Shown here: positions 7,293 through 15,461 of the stretch, in pieces
How positions within the stretch are numbered: position 1 is the stretch's first letter
How the letters are laid out: every line of letters starts with the position of its first letter
Assembly: GCA_966250385.1 (NCBI GenBank)
Contig: CBINHC010000005.1
Coordinates: 62,001 to 126,000 of the forward strand
Direction: 5' to 3'
Length of the DNA: 64,000 bases
DNA from: DASWTL01 sp966250385
Lineage (GTDB): Bacteria > Bacteroidota > Bacteroidia > Sphingobacteriales > Sphingobacteriaceae
Notes under the pieces: model-generated
Told to the model about the DNA's origin: nothing
Database searches by the model: none
The model's input: the letters and a program-made list of their open reading frames with translations, nothing else
Program-made: the position numbers and the translations under genes

Positions 7293-8603
7293 TCAGACGG
7301 TTTTGACATCCTTCATGTCGTAGTTTTCGATATCGGTGATGTAGTTATTCTTCACCAGGAACTCGAAAAGCGGCCGCGCCTCCTCTGAAACCGGGATGTT
7401 GGCCGTGGTAATGACTTCGTTGTTCTTCCGGTCCAGGTATGGATAGGCATATAACTTCACATTCCGGCTGAACAGGTCACTGATATAGGCGAGCAGTTCA
7501 TCGGTATAGTTCGCCCCGTAATTTTTGGAGTTGAAAATATTCTTCAGGTTCGCAATATTGGTAGAAATACCCACGCTGTGCGGCCGGCAGCGGGACAGGT
7601 ACTGGGCAAGCTTGTGATTCCGGGTGAAATTGGAAACGATCACGTAATTCCCCGTTGCACACAGTTCTTCAGCCCGTCTGGCAAACTTTTCCAGATCGGA
7701 GTTCTCCAGTTCACGAACCTCATCGAGAACATTGGTCATCAGAACCTCGATCAAAACGATCAGGTCGCTGTCATGCACCTTCTGAGATCGTTTGAATTGT
7801 TCGACGGCACGGTTGAACAGATCAAAGTTGGGCGTCGACTTCTGGTTATAGCGTGTCCGGAGGATCATCACATCCTTCTTATAAAGGATATCCTTGGACT
7901 GGTGGGCTTTCCCTGCCGGGTCAAAAATGGCCGCTCCTGAGAACCCTTTGGCAATCAGGTAGAGGTTGACCAGGCGGTCGTTCACATTGCTGAATACCGG
8001 ACCCTGAAGCCGGACCAGGTCGATCTCGACCGAACCGACCGAGAGATTGTCCACCAGCGATTCGATCATCGTCTGCACATCGTGGTGATAATAATAGGCG
8101 GCGAATACCAGATTGACGCCCAGGATCCCAAGCACGTTGGCCTGCAGGTTCGTATCGCTGTCGAGCAGGCGGACATGGAAGACAATATCGTTCGGTTCGC
8201 CCTCCGGGGTTACCTGGAACCGGATCCCCAGCCAGCCATGCGGATCGTTGGTCTTGCTGTAATTCAGCGTGGTTACCGTATTGGCGAAGGCGAAGAATGT
8301 CCGCTCATCGTATTTCGGCCCGCAGAGGCGTTCGGCCAGCAATTCAAACTCATGATGCAGCATCTTGTTCAGCCGGGACTGCGAAACGTAGCGCCCGTCC
8401 TCCTCGGCACCGTAGATGGAATTTGAGAAAGCCATGTCATAGGCGGAGATCGTTTTGGCCACCGTACCGGAGGCCGCACCTGCCGTAAAGAAATTCCGGG
8501 CGACTTCCTGACCGGCGCCGATCTCGGCAAAGGTTCCGTAAATAGCGGGATCTAAATTTAGTTTTAATGCTTTACGCTTCGTTTCCAGAATTTCCCTTGA
8601 CAT
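7293..8603 (-). CDS. Conserved protein of unknown function
   Basis: 436 residues, no signal peptide, no membrane segment. The N-terminus has the striking segment YGTFAEIGAGQEVARNFF, followed by AGAASGTVAKTISAYDM, which I recall as highly conserved in Bacteroidota and cyanobacterial homologues that carry inconsistent labels. Such labels (for example TonB-dependent receptor) do not fit a soluble protein without a beta-barrel. The glycine-rich segments could be a nucleotide or substrate loop. It stands alone on the minus strand, 36 bases before the hsp20 terminator. I cannot assign a function. Confidence 0.75.
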   Translation of the reverse strand: MSREILETKRKALKLNLDPAIYGTFAEIGAGQEVARNFFTAGAASGTVAKTISAYDMAFSNSIYGAEEDGRYVSQSRLNKMLHHEFELLAERLCGPKYDERTFFAFANTVTTLNYSKTNDPHGWLGIRFQVTPEGEPNDIVFHVRLLDSDTNLQANVLGILGVNLVFAAYYYHHDVQTMIESLVDNLSVGSVEIDLVRLQGPVFSNVNDRLVNLYLIAKGFSGAAIFDPAGKAHQSKDILYKKDVMILRTRYNQKSTPNFDLFNRAVEQFKRSQKVHDSDLIVLIEVLMTNVLDEVRELENSDLEKFARRAEELCATGNYVIVSNFTRNHKLAQYLSRCRPHSVGISTNIANLKNIFNSKNYGANYTDELLAYISDLFSRNVKLYAYPYLDRKNNEVITTANIPVSEEARPLFEFLVKNNYITDIENYDMKDVKTV

Positions 8604-8639
8604 GGCGTAAAATTAAGAAGTTTTGCCGGATCATATAAA

Positions 8640-8670
8640 AAGAAAGGCTTCGTTTTCCGAAGCCTTTCTT
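8640..8670 (-). terminator. Rho-independent terminator after hsp20
   Basis: Perfect 13-bp stem, AAGAAAGGCTTCG at 8640-8652 and CGAAGCCTTTCTT at 8658-8670, loop of five. On the minus strand it is followed by TTTTATATGA. It lies 20 bases past the hsp20 stop codon and ahead of the next gene. Confidence 0.9.
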
Positions 8671-8690
8671 GATCAACAACTAAACAACAA

Positions 8691-9131
8691 TTAATTTACC
8701 TGGATTTCGCGGGTCTGGATCCGCGCTTCTTCCTTCTTGGCCAGTTCAATGGTCAGGATACCGTCGTTGTACCGGGCCTCGATTCCCGCATAGTCCACGG
8801 TGTCGGGCAAGGTGAATGAACGGACGAATGAGAAATAGCTGAACTCCCGGCGGTTATACTTCCTGTCTTCGGAAGTGTTTTCGGCATTCTTCTCTACGGA
8901 GATGCTCAGGGTGTTTTTGTCGACGCTGATCTTGAAGTCCTCCTTCTTAAGACCAGGTGCGGCTAATTCGATGCGGTAGTGGCCGTTGCTTTCAGAGACG
9001 TTGACCGCCGGAACCCGCGATACCATGCGGTCGGAAATAAAACTGTCATTGAAAAAAGAATCAAAGACATCATTTACCCAGGGTTTAACGCCGTTGGATT
9101 TCTGCGGATTGGCAAATTTTACGAGTGTCAT
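8691..9131 (-). CDS. Small heat shock protein, Hsp20/alpha-crystallin family
   Basis: 146 residues, an ATP-independent holdase that keeps unfolding proteins soluble. The alpha-crystallin domain spans about 40-140: it starts VPAVNVSESNGHYRIELAAPG, includes LKKEDFKISVDKN, and has the classical ARYNDGILTIELAKKE block (the A-x-x-x-N-G-x-L motif). The start at 9131 is chosen because GGAGG sits eight bases upstream, unusually strong for this genome; an in-frame start at 9236 would add 35 non-homologous residues. A sigma-54-like element lies 61 bases upstream of the start codon, and a strong terminator follows. Confidence 0.95.
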   Translation of the reverse strand: MTLVKFANPQKSNGVKPWVNDVFDSFFNDSFISDRMVSRVPAVNVSESNGHYRIELAAPGLKKEDFKISVDKNTLSISVEKNAENTSEDRKYNRREFSYFSFVRSFTLPDTVDYAGIEARYNDGILTIELAKKEEARIQTREIQVN

Positions 9132-9192
9132 GGTTATTACCTCCTTATTTTTATTTCTTGTTTTTATTTTCAACTTAGCTGAATCACCCTGT

Positions 9193-9207
9193 TCAAGAGG
9201 CATACCA
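9193..9207 (-). promoter_or_regulatory. Sigma-54-like promoter element upstream of hsp20
   Basis: On the minus strand the sequence is TGGTATGCCTCTTGA, compared with the -24/-12 consensus TGGCACG-N4-TTGC. The invariant GG and the TTG are present at the correct spacing; the last base is A rather than C. It lies 61 bases before the hsp20 start codon. The htpG gene has a similar element with the same final TTGA. No activator gene is in the window, so this is a sequence-based suggestion. Confidence 0.4.
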
Positions 9208-9240
9208 AGGGCAAAAAAGCGCACTAAACGAACCAAAACC

Positions 9241-9253
9241 AGACATTATGACG
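9241..9253. promoter_or_regulatory. Possible upstream activator site of hsp20
   Basis: AGACATTATGACG resembles TGCCAAATTGACA found upstream of htpG (shared pattern nGnCAnnnTGACn). Both lie upstream of sigma-54-like elements, 33 and about 13 bases away, differing by about two helical turns. Could be a chance match. Confidence 0.25.
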
Positions 9254-9284
9254 GGTCAAGCCCATAAACAGCAGACAAAAAGAC

Positions 9285-9704
9285 ATGATAACAGGTTATA
9301 ACTTCAGGACGCCGGTACCGACCCGGTTCAACGACTTCGACCTTTTCGGGCATGCCAACAACGCGGTCTACCTGACTTACTTTGAAATGGCCCGGTCGGC
9401 ATTCTGGCAGGAGATCATTCAATGGGACTGGGATGCGATGGGGATTATTCTTGCGCGCGCAGAAATTCAGTACCTGAAACCGATCCTGCTGAACGATCCG
9501 GTGCACGCCTATGTAAGGACTTCAAAGGTAGGAACGACCAGCTTTGTCCTGGACTATACCTTGACTCGGGGACCCGGGGAAAGCGAAGAGATCTGCACCA
9601 CTGGAAGTACGGTCTGCGTCACCTATGATTACACGAAGCATCAAAAGGCGCCGATCCCTCCTGCTCAGCTTTCCAGGATGATGGAATTTGATGCATTGGT
9701 CTGA
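9285..9704 (+). CDS. Acyl-CoA thioesterase, 4HBT/YbgC-FadM type
   Basis: 139 residues forming one hotdog domain. The catalytic-site signature DFDLFGHANNAVYLTYFEMAR (shown in part) is the 4HBT motif, with the Asp before GH(A/V)NN acting on the thioester. Family members hydrolyse short- or medium-chain acyl-CoA or hydroxybenzoyl-CoA; substrate is not predictable. The 3' end overlaps the convergent MgtC-like gene by 40 bases. Confidence 0.9.
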   Translation: MITGYNFRTPVPTRFNDFDLFGHANNAVYLTYFEMARSAFWQEIIQWDWDAMGIILARAEIQYLKPILLNDPVHAYVRTSKVGTTSFVLDYTLTRGPGESEEICTTGSTVCVTYDYTKHQKAPIPPAQLSRMMEFDALV

Positions 9705-10339
9705 TTGACCTGGCGGATAAAGGGCAGAGCGATCAGGTGCTGGGTAACGGAGAGCATCCGGTTCTTCTTACCGGAGATTTCCAGCGTCGCAACGAGTGTG
9801 TCATTTACCTTGGCGACCTGCAGCCTGCGGCTCTGCAACCCGCCCTGGCGGATCAGGGCTTCCGCTTCCTCGAGTTTCTTGATCTCCGAATCCCGGAATT
9901 TCAGTAAATAGGTCTGCCGGAAGTGCATCAGATCGATCAGATCCTCCATCCATTTGAAAACAGAAAGGATGGTCAGTACAATAAGGGACAGCAGCACGGC
10001 CAGATAATGGTCTCCGGTTCCCGCAGCCATCCCGATTGCAGCCGCCACCCAGATCACGGCCGCCGTGGTCAGCCCGGTAATCGAAATATTATCCTTAAAG
10101 ATCACACCGGCGCCGATAAAGCCGACGCCGGTGATGATATTGGCTGCGATCCGGTCATCGCTCGCCCCCATGGCACTCTCGGAGACCATGGTATAAATGG
10201 TCGAGCCGAGCGTGATAAGGATGATCGTCCGGAATCCGGCCGTCTTATTGCGGTATTCCCGCTCAAAGCCAAGGATACTGCCGCACAGGACGGAAACGGC
10301 AATCTTGATGATATCGCTGGATTGAATGACTATATCCAT
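9665..10339 (-). CDS. MgtC/SapB family membrane protein
   Basis: 224 residues. The N-terminal 140 form the MgtC domain with four or five transmembrane helices, including the conserved GSILGFEREYRNKTAGFRT segment and IITGVGFIGAGVIFKD. The C-terminal ~80 residues are soluble and ACT-like, as in YhiD/SapB members. MgtC proteins are tied to magnesium limitation, acid and intracellular survival rather than being transporters themselves. The C-terminal codons overlap the thioesterase gene on the other strand. Confidence 0.92.
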   Translation of the reverse strand: MDIVIQSSDIIKIAVSVLCGSILGFEREYRNKTAGFRTIILITLGSTIYTMVSESAMGASDDRIAANIITGVGFIGAGVIFKDNISITGLTTAAVIWVAAAIGMAAGTGDHYLAVLLSLIVLTILSVFKWMEDLIDLMHFRQTYLLKFRDSEIKKLEEAEALIRQGGLQSRRLQVAKVNDTLVATLEISGKKNRMLSVTQHLIALPFIRQVNQTNASNSIILES

Positions 10340-10353
10340 TGAGCCGGATCTTT

Positions 10354-11748
10354 TTAGAATATCTTACCGGGATTCAGAATACCTTTCGGGTCAAACACAG
10401 CTTTAATGCCGCGCATGAGCTGGAGATGAAGCGGCGAATATTTCAGGGCCATGTATTCGCGCTGAACCAGGCCGATGCCGTGTTCACCGGAAAGCGTGCC
10501 GCCCAGGGCGACCGTCAGTTCAAAAATTTCCCGGATACCGTCCTTAAGCCGGTTATTCCATGCTTCATCAGGCATATCTCCCTTGATAATATTGACATGC
10601 AGATTCCCGTCACCGGCATGCCCATAACAAACGGACTGAAATCCGTATTTGTTTCCTATTTCTTTGATCCCGTGGATCAGCTGCGGAAGCTCCGCCCGGG
10701 GGACAACCGTGTCTTCTTCCTTATATACGGAGTTGGATTTGACCGAAACGGCCATCGTCCGGCGCATCCTCCATAACTCATCCTTCTGGGCGGAAGAATC
10801 GGCGAATAACACGTCCGTACAGCCGTTTTCTTCCAGAACCATATTGATCCGTTCGGCTTCGCCATACAGGGTATCCAGGCTGACGCCGTCAACCTCGATC
10901 AGCAGGAACGCTTCCACCCCGTCCTTCAGGTCGAACTGAATATGATCATATTCGATCACCCACTCCACCCCGCGGCGTTCCATAAATTCCAGAGCGGACG
11001 GAACCAGCCCTGCCCGGAAAATGGCGGAGACTGCGGCGCACGCCTGTTCATTGCTCGGAAACGAAGCCAGCATCAGGATATCCGTCGTCGGCCGGGGAAT
11101 CAGCTTCAGCACGATCTTCGTGATGATACCCAGGGTACCCTCCGACCCGATCATGAGCTGGGTCAGATTATAACCGGAAGCATATTTCAGCGTATTGGCA
11201 CCGGTCCAGATCACCTCGCCGTCGGGAAGGACGACCTCCATGTTCAGGACGTATTCGCGGATCGTTCCGTATTTGACCACGCGGGGCCCGCCGGACCCGT
11301 GGGCCATATTTCCTCCGATAAAGCATGAACCCTTACTGGAGGGATCCACCGGATACAACAGGTTACGTTCAGCGACGGCATCCATAAAGGTTTCCGTAAT
11401 AACCCCCGGCTCGACGGTGGCCTGCAGGTTCCGCTCATCAATCTCCAGGATCCGGTTGAACTTCTCCATGGAGATCAGGAGTCCGCCATGAACCGGAAGT
11501 GCCCCGCCGCTCAGGCCCGTACCTCCTCCGCGCGGAGTCACCGGAATCAGATGTTCATTGCACAGCTTCATTAACTGTGAAATCTGCCCGGTCGTCTGTG
11601 GCTTTACCGCGATCTGCGGAAAATACCGGAGATCTTCGGTTTCATCATGAGCGTAGCGCTCCAGTTGTTCTTTATCCAGGATGACATGCTCTGCGCCTAC
11701 GATGGACGCGATCTGATCAGCTAACTCGCTGCTTATTACATTAAACAT
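10354..11748 (-). CDS. FAD-linked oxidase, GlcD/D-lactate dehydrogenase family
   Basis: 464 residues. The N-terminal PCMH-type FAD-binding domain carries the glycine-rich PP-loop TPRGGGTGLSGGALP around residue 75, then GSEGTLGIITKIVLKL near 200. The C-terminal FAD-oxidase domain ends with the family signature GTLSGEHGIGLVQREYM and ILNPGKIF. Substrates of relatives are glycolate, D-lactate or other 2-hydroxy acids, with electrons passed to the quinone pool or an electron-transfer partner. No GlcE/GlcF partner is adjacent, so a single-subunit D-lactate dehydrogenase is most likely. The stop lies 14 bases from the MgtC-like start. Confidence 0.9.
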   Translation of the reverse strand: MFNVISSELADQIASIVGAEHVILDKEQLERYAHDETEDLRYFPQIAVKPQTTGQISQLMKLCNEHLIPVTPRGGGTGLSGGALPVHGGLLISMEKFNRILEIDERNLQATVEPGVITETFMDAVAERNLLYPVDPSSKGSCFIGGNMAHGSGGPRVVKYGTIREYVLNMEVVLPDGEVIWTGANTLKYASGYNLTQLMIGSEGTLGIITKIVLKLIPRPTTDILMLASFPSNEQACAAVSAIFRAGLVPSALEFMERRGVEWVIEYDHIQFDLKDGVEAFLLIEVDGVSLDTLYGEAERINMVLEENGCTDVLFADSSAQKDELWRMRRTMAVSVKSNSVYKEEDTVVPRAELPQLIHGIKEIGNKYGFQSVCYGHAGDGNLHVNIIKGDMPDEAWNNRLKDGIREIFELTVALGGTLSGEHGIGLVQREYMALKYSPLHLQLMRGIKAVFDPKGILNPGKIF

Positions 11749-11756
11749 TTCGGCAA

Positions 11757-12122
11757 TTATCTATTAAAGTTCAGTTCAACAAGGGAGTTTCCGACCTCTC
11801 CCGGTACCGGAGGATGCATTTTTTTAAGGACTATACGAATAGACCTTACCGGCAGGAACTCCATCCGGATCTGTTCCAACATGCTGTAGGCGACTGTTTC
11901 AAGCAGCTTGCGGGGCACCTGCATCTCCTGCCGCGCAATCTCGAAGAGCCGCTCGTAATTCACGGTGAGCGAGAGGTCCTCATCGCCCTTCCCGGTGACG
12001 TCCATCTCGGTTTCGATGTCCAGTACGAATTCGTTGCCGATCACCTGTTCTTCGGGGTAATACCCGTGATAGGCAAAGAAGCGCATGTTCTGCAAAGCCA
12101 CCCTCTGCCGAATAGTTCCCAT
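11757..12122 (-). CDS. folB: Dihydroneopterin aldolase
   Basis: 121 residues, the usual FolB size. It converts 7,8-dihydroneopterin to 6-hydroxymethyl-dihydropterin and glycolaldehyde in folate synthesis. The N-terminus VALQNMRFFAYHGYYPEEQ holds the AYHG..(E)E active-site motif, and the C-terminal VRSIRIVLKKMHPPVPG contains the catalytic-lysine region K(K/L)..PP. It sits eight bases upstream of the GlcD-like gene on the same strand, so the two may share a transcript although the pathways are unrelated. Confidence 0.94.
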   Translation of the reverse strand: MGTIRQRVALQNMRFFAYHGYYPEEQVIGNEFVLDIETEMDVTGKGDEDLSLTVNYERLFEIARQEMQVPRKLLETVAYSMLEQIRMEFLPVRSIRIVLKKMHPPVPGEVGNSLVELNFNR

Positions 12123-12201
12123 GGGCCAAAAATAGTGATTCGCGGATTGTTTAGGGATAAATGGTAAATATTTCCAGGCTCAGGCTGTCTGCGAATTTTA
12201 T

Positions 12202-12209
12202 TACATTTG
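12202..12209 (+). promoter_or_regulatory. Putative -7 promoter element for the acyl-CoA dehydrogenase gene
   Basis: TACATTTG matches TAnnTTTG exactly, 17 bases before the start codon at 12227. This implies a very short leader. The -33 region has no clear match. Confidence 0.45.
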
Positions 12210-12226
12210 AAAAAACACGAATCAAT

Positions 12227-13441
12227 ATGTCAGAACTAACCCAAGAAGTGAAGTCCCGGTCCGGAAGGAAAGATCAGTATGAAGCTCCGGATTATTATAT
12301 GATAGATGAACTGCTTACCGAAGAACATAAGCTCGTACGGAGCAGTGTCCGGGAGTGGGTAAAAAAAGAATTAAGTCCCGTTATCGAAGAGTATGCTCAG
12401 CGGGCCGAGTTTCCGAAACATCTGCTCAGGGGCCTGGCTGAGATCGGCGCTTTCGGTCCCACCATCCCGGCCGAATACGGCGGTGCGGGACTGGATTATA
12501 TCTCCTACGGAATCATCATGCAGGAAATCGAGCGCGGAGACTCCGGCATCCGGTCTACGGCTTCCGTGCAGGGATCGCTGGTCATGTACCCGATCTTCGC
12601 CTATGGATCTGAAGAACAAAAACATAAATACCTTCCGCGCCTTGCCTCCGGCGAACTGATGGGCTGTTTCGGCCTGACTGAACCGGATTTCGGATCAAAC
12701 CCGTCCGGCATGGTCACCAATATCCGCGAAGACGGGGATTACGTGATCCTGAACGGATCCAAGATGTGGATCTCCAACGCTCCGTTTGCCGATATCGCCG
12801 TGGTTTGGGCAAAGGACGAGCAGGGCGATATCCGCGGCCTGATCGTTGAACGTGGCATGGAAGGATTCAGCACCCCGGAAACCCATAACAAGTGGAGCCT
12901 CCGGGCTTCGGCGACCGGCGAGCTTGTCTTCGACAATGTCCGGGTGCCGAAGACGAACATCTTCCCCAAAGTAAAAGGACTCAAAGGGCCGCTGGGCTGC
13001 CTGAACCAGGCCCGGTACGGGATCGCCTGGGGCGCCCTGGGAGCGGCGATGGACTGCTATGATACCGCGCTCCGGTATTCCAAGGAACGGGTCCAGTTCG
13101 ACCGGCCGATCGGCGGTTTCCAGCTTCAGCAGAAGAAACTGGCGGAAATGATCACCGAGATCACCAAGGGACAACTCCTGGTATGGCGGCTCGGAACCCT
13201 GAAGAATGAAAACCGCGCAACACCGGCCCAGATTTCCATGGCTAAAAGAAACAGCGTGGACACCGCCCTCCAGATCGCCCGCGAAGCCAGGCAGATGCTA
13301 GGCGGAATGGGCATCACCGGCGAATACCCGATCATGCGACATATGATGAACCTGGAGTCTGTCGTGACCTATGAGGGAACCCATGATGTTCATCTGCTGA
13401 TCACCGGAATGGATGTTACCGGTTTGAATGCCTTCAAGTAA
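12227..13441 (+). CDS. Glutaryl-CoA dehydrogenase family acyl-CoA dehydrogenase
   Basis: 404 residues from the ATG at 12227 (the in-frame ATG at 12161 would add 22 unrelated residues). All acyl-CoA dehydrogenase domains are present. Close likeness to GCDH is visible in GDSGIRSTASVQGSLVM (with the arginine that contacts the glutaryl carboxylate), GELMGCFGLTEPDFGS, SLRASATGELVFD, and the C-terminal MMNLESVVTYEGTHDVH, whose Glu is the catalytic base. The enzyme oxidises and decarboxylates glutaryl-CoA to crotonyl-CoA in lysine/tryptophan breakdown. Related short-chain specificity cannot be excluded. A terminator follows 20 bases past the stop. Confidence 0.9.
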   Translation: MSELTQEVKSRSGRKDQYEAPDYYMIDELLTEEHKLVRSSVREWVKKELSPVIEEYAQRAEFPKHLLRGLAEIGAFGPTIPAEYGGAGLDYISYGIIMQEIERGDSGIRSTASVQGSLVMYPIFAYGSEEQKHKYLPRLASGELMGCFGLTEPDFGSNPSGMVTNIREDGDYVILNGSKMWISNAPFADIAVVWAKDEQGDIRGLIVERGMEGFSTPETHNKWSLRASATGELVFDNVRVPKTNIFPKVKGLKGPLGCLNQARYGIAWGALGAAMDCYDTALRYSKERVQFDRPIGGFQLQQKKLAEMITEITKGQLLVWRLGTLKNENRATPAQISMAKRNSVDTALQIAREARQMLGGMGITGEYPIMRHMMNLESVVTYEGTHDVHLLITGMDVTGLNAFK

Positions 13442-13461
13442 CCACAAATAAACCTGAACAG

Positions 13462-13493
13462 AGAGATGGAGCGCGCTTCATCTCTTTTTTTTT
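13462..13493 (+). terminator. Rho-independent terminator after the acyl-CoA dehydrogenase gene
   Basis: AGAGATGGAG at 13462-13471 pairs with CTTCATCTCT at 13476-13485 (one G-T pair), followed by a run of nine T. Confidence 0.88.
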
Positions 13494-13563
13494 GTATTGA
13501 TGACATTCTATTTATAAAAAACTGTATCCTTCCCCCCTGAGCTGCCGTACAAGACGGTATAAA

Positions 13564-13851
13564 ATGAATGTTGAGATGGGTTATACAAATTTAGGTTTAG
13601 GAGAGGCAGTCAACCGGTTTTCATCTGCAGTACAAATGGCGATCCGTTCATTGCCCCAGGAAAGCATCATCACGTATCTGACCTCAGCGGGTATCGATCT
13701 TGAAGAGATCCTGCAGGTCTCTGAACAAATGGAAGAATATGAATTCTGCTCGGTGATCGTCAAGGCGCTTGATCAGCAGAAAGCTGAAAACTCCATGATT
13801 TCAAAAAGCTCGCTGCAACGCATGGCGACTACCGGATTCGGTTTGAATTAA
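13564..13851 (+). CDS. Small hypothetical protein
   Basis: 95 residues, no signal or membrane segment, mostly helical in appearance (RFSSAVQMAIRSLPQESIITYL, then DLEEILQVSEQMEEYEFC in two blocks). Local GC is lower than in neighbouring genes. I do not recognise a family. The start could also be the internal ATG at 13576 (MGYTNLGLGEAV). It stands alone between a terminator and a convergent gene. Confidence 0.6.
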   Translation: MNVEMGYTNLGLGEAVNRFSSAVQMAIRSLPQESIITYLTSAGIDLEEILQVSEQMEEYEFCSVIVKALDQQKAENSMISKSSLQRMATTGFGLN

Positions 13852-13891
13852 TCAGCAACAGCTGATCAGCATATACCTGGGGGCTCAGTTA

Positions 13892-15073
13892 CTACAAGTA
13901 GCTGAGCCACCATTGTTTATGGTCCGCCTTATACCGGCTGAACCACAGGCATGGCCGGTACAAGAGTACGACCACCAGCAGCCAGATCAGGTACACGGCC
14001 CACAATTCGTAACCAAAGGTGACGGGCCGGAAAAAAAACGGGATCTGCGGATCTGCTATTTTGGAAACAGGATACCCGGAAGCAAAGAAAGCCGCCGCGG
14101 TGAACAGGTGGATGAGGTAAAAATGGATCACGTAGTAGAAAAACGGCACCTTCCCGTAGACTGAAAAGATTCCGGCCAGCCGCCCCTGCAATCGTTCCAG
14201 AGGACCCAGAAGCAGCAGCGCCGGTCCGACGGTCATCAGCAGGAACATCAGGGAAGGCGGATACTTGGTCGCATTCAGAAAAGATAAAAAAGTATAAAGC
14301 GAAGTCCGCTGAGGCTTCCAGGGCGCCGGATCTCCGTACCCATTCAGCAGGCGCAGGATGATAAACAGCGTAACGGCTGCCCCCCCGGCGATCAGCAGGT
14401 TCCGCATCCTTTTCCCAGCCGGCATTCCCGGCAGATACCAGGATCCGGCAGCATATCCCAGGAACATGACGCCGGCCCAGGGAAGCACGGCATACAGCGC
14501 AAAAATAAAGCGGGTATCAGACAGCGGGATGACTGATGCGCGGGCAGTCAGCAGCAGCTGGTAGATGACGCCGGCACTCCCGGCCGGGGCAGGAAGGTAA
14601 TCCGTGACCTGGTGGCCGAAGACCAGCAGCACGCCGGCCAGCATGGTCCAGATGACCGGAAGCCGGACCAATATTCCCAGGAGCACCATGCTGGTCCCGA
14701 TCGCCCAGATCACCTGCAGAAAAATGACGTTGTAGACAGGATTGAACGTTATGCCGAGGGTAACAACCACGACCTCGGCGAGGATAAGCCACAGTCCGCG
14801 GAACAGCAGGAACCGGCTGAGTTCAGCCGGTGTGCGCCGGGTTCCGGCCAGGCGAGCGGATACCCCGGACAGGAAGACGAAGACAGGCGCACAGAAATGC
14901 GTAATCCAGCGCGTAAAGAACAGCGCCGGGTAGGTGGTTTCAGGATCCAGCGGATCGGCGGTCATCGCCGAGCTGTGGAAGAAATCCCGCACATGGTCGA
15001 GTGCCATAATGACCATGACCACTCCCCTGAGGATGTCGATCGACCGGATACGATTCTTTGCTGCAGTTCCCAT
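13892..15073 (-). CDS. Membrane protein, DUF1624/heparan-glucosaminide acetyltransferase-like
   Basis: 393 residues with about ten transmembrane helices. The N-terminal signature RSIDILRGVVMVIMALDHVRDFFH is that of the DUF1624/HGSNAT-like branch of membrane acyltransferases, in which a conserved DH pair follows the first helix. FCAPVFVFLSGVSARL is the second conserved block. Members are proposed to move acyl groups across the membrane to sugars. The substrate is unknown. Three consecutive minus-strand genes (this one and the next two, by transcription order the last of the three) are closely spaced. Confidence 0.85.
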   Translation of the reverse strand: MGTAAKNRIRSIDILRGVVMVIMALDHVRDFFHSSAMTADPLDPETTYPALFFTRWITHFCAPVFVFLSGVSARLAGTRRTPAELSRFLLFRGLWLILAEVVVVTLGITFNPVYNVIFLQVIWAIGTSMVLLGILVRLPVIWTMLAGVLLVFGHQVTDYLPAPAGSAGVIYQLLLTARASVIPLSDTRFIFALYAVLPWAGVMFLGYAAGSWYLPGMPAGKRMRNLLIAGGAAVTLFIILRLLNGYGDPAPWKPQRTSLYTFLSFLNATKYPPSLMFLLMTVGPALLLLGPLERLQGRLAGIFSVYGKVPFFYYVIHFYLIHLFTAAAFFASGYPVSKIADPQIPFFFRPVTFGYELWAVYLIWLLVVVLLYRPCLWFSRYKADHKQWWLSYL

Positions 15074-15076
15074 GGA

Positions 15077-15448
15077 TCAGGACCCGCTTGAAACACTTAA
15101 AATCCAGGCCATCGCAAATTCCCGCTCATGCCATGGAAAATACCGCACCCGGCCGGCCTTTACCAGATCTGCCAGACCGGCCGCCCAGCGCTGCCAGTCC
15201 TTCTCTCCCACCATGGCCACTTTCCCGAAGTTCCGGCTATGAACCAGGTCAAAGAGCGCATTCTCCAGGAAGCTGCCGGGCTTCCACCCCGTGAACGCCT
15301 GCATTTCGAAATAGAGCCGGATCTCCCCATACATCTCCATCTTCTCACGCAGCAGGATCCGGTAACGGTCGAAGTCGCGTTCCGTAAGTTTCCCGCTCAC
15401 CCTTACGGCGACCAGGTTACCTTCCGTCTCGTTCAGAACCACCAGCAT
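15077..15448 (-). CDS. SpoIIAA-like STAS/SEC14 domain protein
   Basis: 123 residues, single domain. The pattern LVAVRVSGKLTERDFDRY, then EIRLYFEMQAFTGW, and KVAMVGEKDWQRW with AMAWI at the end matches the SpoIIAA-like (DUF3478) family, which has a STAS/SEC14-type fold and may bind lipids or act as an anti-anti-sigma-like module. It is soluble. It lies three bases from the start of the downstream membrane acyltransferase gene. Confidence 0.85.
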   Translation of the reverse strand: MLVVLNETEGNLVAVRVSGKLTERDFDRYRILLREKMEMYGEIRLYFEMQAFTGWKPGSFLENALFDLVHSRNFGKVAMVGEKDWQRWAAGLADLVKAGRVRYFPWHEREFAMAWILSVSSGS

Positions 15449-15461
15449 ATCGTTTTTTTGA

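Noticed and set aside
10102..10302. Extra minus-strand frame inside the MgtC-like gene
   Set aside because: It is in a different frame from the MgtC protein, which has clear family motifs throughout.
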